13,749 bases of DNA, from positions 1 to 13,749 of the forward strand of contig CAZVPZ010000022.1 of NCBI GenBank assembly GCA_964629245.1. The letters run 5' to 3'. The notes beneath the pieces were generated by a model. That model saw only the letters and a list, made by a program, of their open reading frames with translations, made no database searches and had not been told where the DNA came from. Shown piece after piece: positions 12,545 through 13,749 of this stretch (the stretch's first letter is position 1; each line of letters starts with the position of its first letter). The translations under genes were made by a program, and so were the position numbers. Source of the DNA: CAZVPZ01 sp964629245. GTDB taxonomy: Archaea; Nanohalarchaeota; Nanosalinia; Nanosalinales; Nanosalinaceae.

Positions 12545-13749
12545 CTACTTCTCGATATCGATTACGTCGAGTTCGACGCATTCAGCGCCCGTGCCCAGCA
12601 GTCCCGCAACGCTCGGCGCCGTTCTTCCCTCGTCACCGGAGATCAGTTCCTTGATGTATGTACCAGCCTCTGCCTTGACCTCCAGCTCGATTCTACGGTC
12701 ACCGGCCTTCTCACAGTCGATGCCGTAGACCTCGCGCCTCCGGGTCCTGTCGGCGCGGCGGTGTTCGACGCGTGACGGCGTGTCCTGCTCCACCTCGCCC
12801 ACTAGCGATTCCAGCTTCTCCAGCTCTCCTTCTTCCACATCGTCCTCAAGCTCGATGACTGCTCGATAGGTCTTGTCGGCGTCCTTCTGCTTGATTTCAG
12901 CTATCTCGTCCTTCTCCGCCTCCCTCATCTCGAACACCTCGACCTTGTCCTGCGACTCGTTGACCTCTTCCTGGAGCGCTTCTATGTCGATCTCCCGGTT
13001 GAGAGGTTCAACGAGTTCGAGCACGAACTCCCGCTTCCCGAGGCACCGGGCGTTGACATCTTCTCTACCGCCGCCGTGGAACTTGGCCTCGATGGCCTTC
13101 GTCTCACGCATGAACGGCTCCTGTACTATCTCCTGGACCGACTCCTGGTACTGCTTGCCGGTCCAGTCGCACTCGTCGCAGCCGCTTCCCTTGCAGTTGT
13201 TGCACGGCCACTCGGTCTGCGGTATCTCCCGTGAGTACTTGTTGTACTGGCCGTATACCAGCAGGGAGTTGACCTGGAGTTCGACGCGCTCCTTGCCCTC
13301 CCTCATGTCTACCACCGCCATTATATCAGCCCGGTCGAAGTCGACCTCGATGTCGAGAGCGTCCTCTATCCTCTTCCCGAGGAGGCGGGAAAGCTCGGTC
13401 TTGATGGGCTCCGTCCACTCGATACCATGGCGCTCCCAGAGCTCCTCTTCCGCCGCGAGAACGTCTTCGGGGGGCCTGATACCTATCAGGAACGTCCTCA
13501 ACTCGTACCGGTCGAACGCGTCCATCACCATGTCGGCGTACCGGTCCAGCTCGTTGAACAGGCCCTGACATACCACGCAGTCCCCGGAGCCGGCGGCCTC
13601 TTCGGCCTCTCCCGGTATTTTTTCGCGTACAAAATCTTCCTCGTCCAGGTCCTCGACTTCGCGGACTATCGCGCCGCGCTCGTAGTTCTCCAGCCCGTGC
13701 CCCAGCTTCGCGAACTGGCGGCCCAGGCAGTGGTCGCACAGCTCCTCCT
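12545..13749 (-). CDS. pus10: tRNA pseudouridine synthase Pus10 (5' end beyond right edge)
   Basis: The minus-strand frame is open to the right edge, so the true start lies outside the window; 400 residues are visible. Archaeal Pus10 makes pseudouridine at positions 54 and 55 of the tRNA T-arm. The visible N-terminus has a zinc-binding pair of CxxC motifs (LCDHCLGRQFAKLG at visible residues 3-16, and CVVC at 57-60), then a THUMP-like region, then YNKYSREIPQTEWPCNNCKG with a second Cys cluster (CNNC, CDEC) and TGKQY. The catalytic domain contains GGGREDVNARCLG; the Asp of GRED (codon 13058-13060) is the expected catalytic residue. The second Asp of the usual GREDxD motif is Asn here. A GTG at 13576 could be mistaken for the start, but the frame upstream encodes the conserved zinc motif. 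It heads the rpl21e-rpoF-DUF655-ksgA block. Confidence 0.93.
   Translation of the reverse strand, partial: EELCDHCLGRQFAKLGHGLENYERGAIVREVEDLDEEDFVREKIPGEAEEAAGSGDCVVCQGLFNELDRYADMVMDAFDRYELRTFLIGIRPPEDVLAAEEELWERHGIEWTEPIKTELSRLLGKRIEDALDIEVDFDRADIMAVVDMREGKERVELQVNSLLVYGQYNKYSREIPQTEWPCNNCKGSGCDECDWTGKQYQESVQEIVQEPFMRETKAIEAKFHGGGREDVNARCLGKREFVLELVEPLNREIDIEALQEEVNESQDKVEVFEMREAEKDEIAEIKQKDADKTYRAVIELEDDVEEGELEKLESLVGEVEQDTPSRVEHRRADRTRRREVYGIDCEKAGDRRIELEVKAEAGTYIKELISGDEGRTAPSVAGLLGTGAECVELDVIDIEK

Noticed and set aside
13574..13576. GTG as the start of Pus10
   Set aside because: It would cut a CxxC pair in half and remove the conserved LCDHCLGRQFAKLG segment, which is in frame upstream.
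13326..13739. Minus-strand Arg/Gly-rich frame of 137 codons near the right edge
   Set aside because: Out of frame with Pus10, whose own frame continues upstream through the conserved CxxC zinc motifs to the window edge.
1..13749. tRNA or rRNA genes, CRISPR arrays, insertion sequences, attachment sites, toxin-antitoxin or defence genes
   Set aside because: All gaps are about 75 bp or less, with no cloverleaf, no spaced repeats, no terminal inverted repeats and no transposase, integrase or nuclease motif in any credible frame.

Overview
Archaeal chromosomal DNA. The evidence is a conserved translation/transcription block on the minus strand: Pus10 (archaeal/eukaryotic tRNA pseudouridine synthase), ribosomal protein L21e, RNA polymerase subunit RpoF/Rpb4, a DUF655 protein and KsgA/Dim1. 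TATA-like elements about 25-30 bp before several start codons and a GGAGGT ribosome-binding site inside the block agree with this. A distinctive CTP synthase N-terminus, small compact genes and a large secreted protein with an Asp-rich Cys-bounded module suggest a DPANN-type archaeon, possibly nanohaloarchaeal or a relative. That placement is inference from memory of sequence style, not a search. There is no sign of mobile DNA, CRISPR, tRNA or rRNA.

Layout from left to right. (1) Positions 1-2402, minus: the first 800 residues of a very large secreted protein that runs off the left edge, with a signal peptide, EF-hand-like Asp motifs, a Cys-bounded Asp-rich module and five FG-GAP-like repeats. 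(2) 2454-3725, minus: a membrane-anchored DUF1512 protein of unknown function. (3) 3759-4343, minus: a TrmJ-type SPOUT tRNA 2'-O-methyltransferase. (4) 4344-4395: a divergent intergenic region whose one TTTTAA element lies almost equally far from both start codons. (5) 4396-5076, plus: an unrecognised secreted or anchored beta-rich protein, the only plus-strand gene, converging on the next gene with a shared TTAA stop. (6) 5073-8257, minus: a two-gene ATGA-coupled unit made of a 902-residue, sequon-rich type I surface protein and a four-helix membrane protein. (7) 8293-10376, minus: an ATGA-coupled pair, pyrG then an Mtq2/HemK-like methyltransferase. (8) 10437-13749, minus: pus10 (5' end beyond the right edge), rpl21e, rpoF, DUF655 gene, ksgA.

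The right half is housekeeping: rRNA and tRNA modification, translation termination (release-factor methylation), a ribosomal protein, an RNA polymerase subunit and CTP supply. In many archaea an Mtq2/HemK-type gene directly follows ksgA; here pyrG sits between them. The left half is mostly cell envelope: three exported or anchored proteins plus two membrane proteins of unknown role. The exciting candidates are these envelope genes, especially the truncated secreted giant and the surface-protein/membrane-protein pair. No defence system or mobile element is visible. Every base lies in or within about 75 bp of a called gene, so no gene-free stretch over 300 bases exists.
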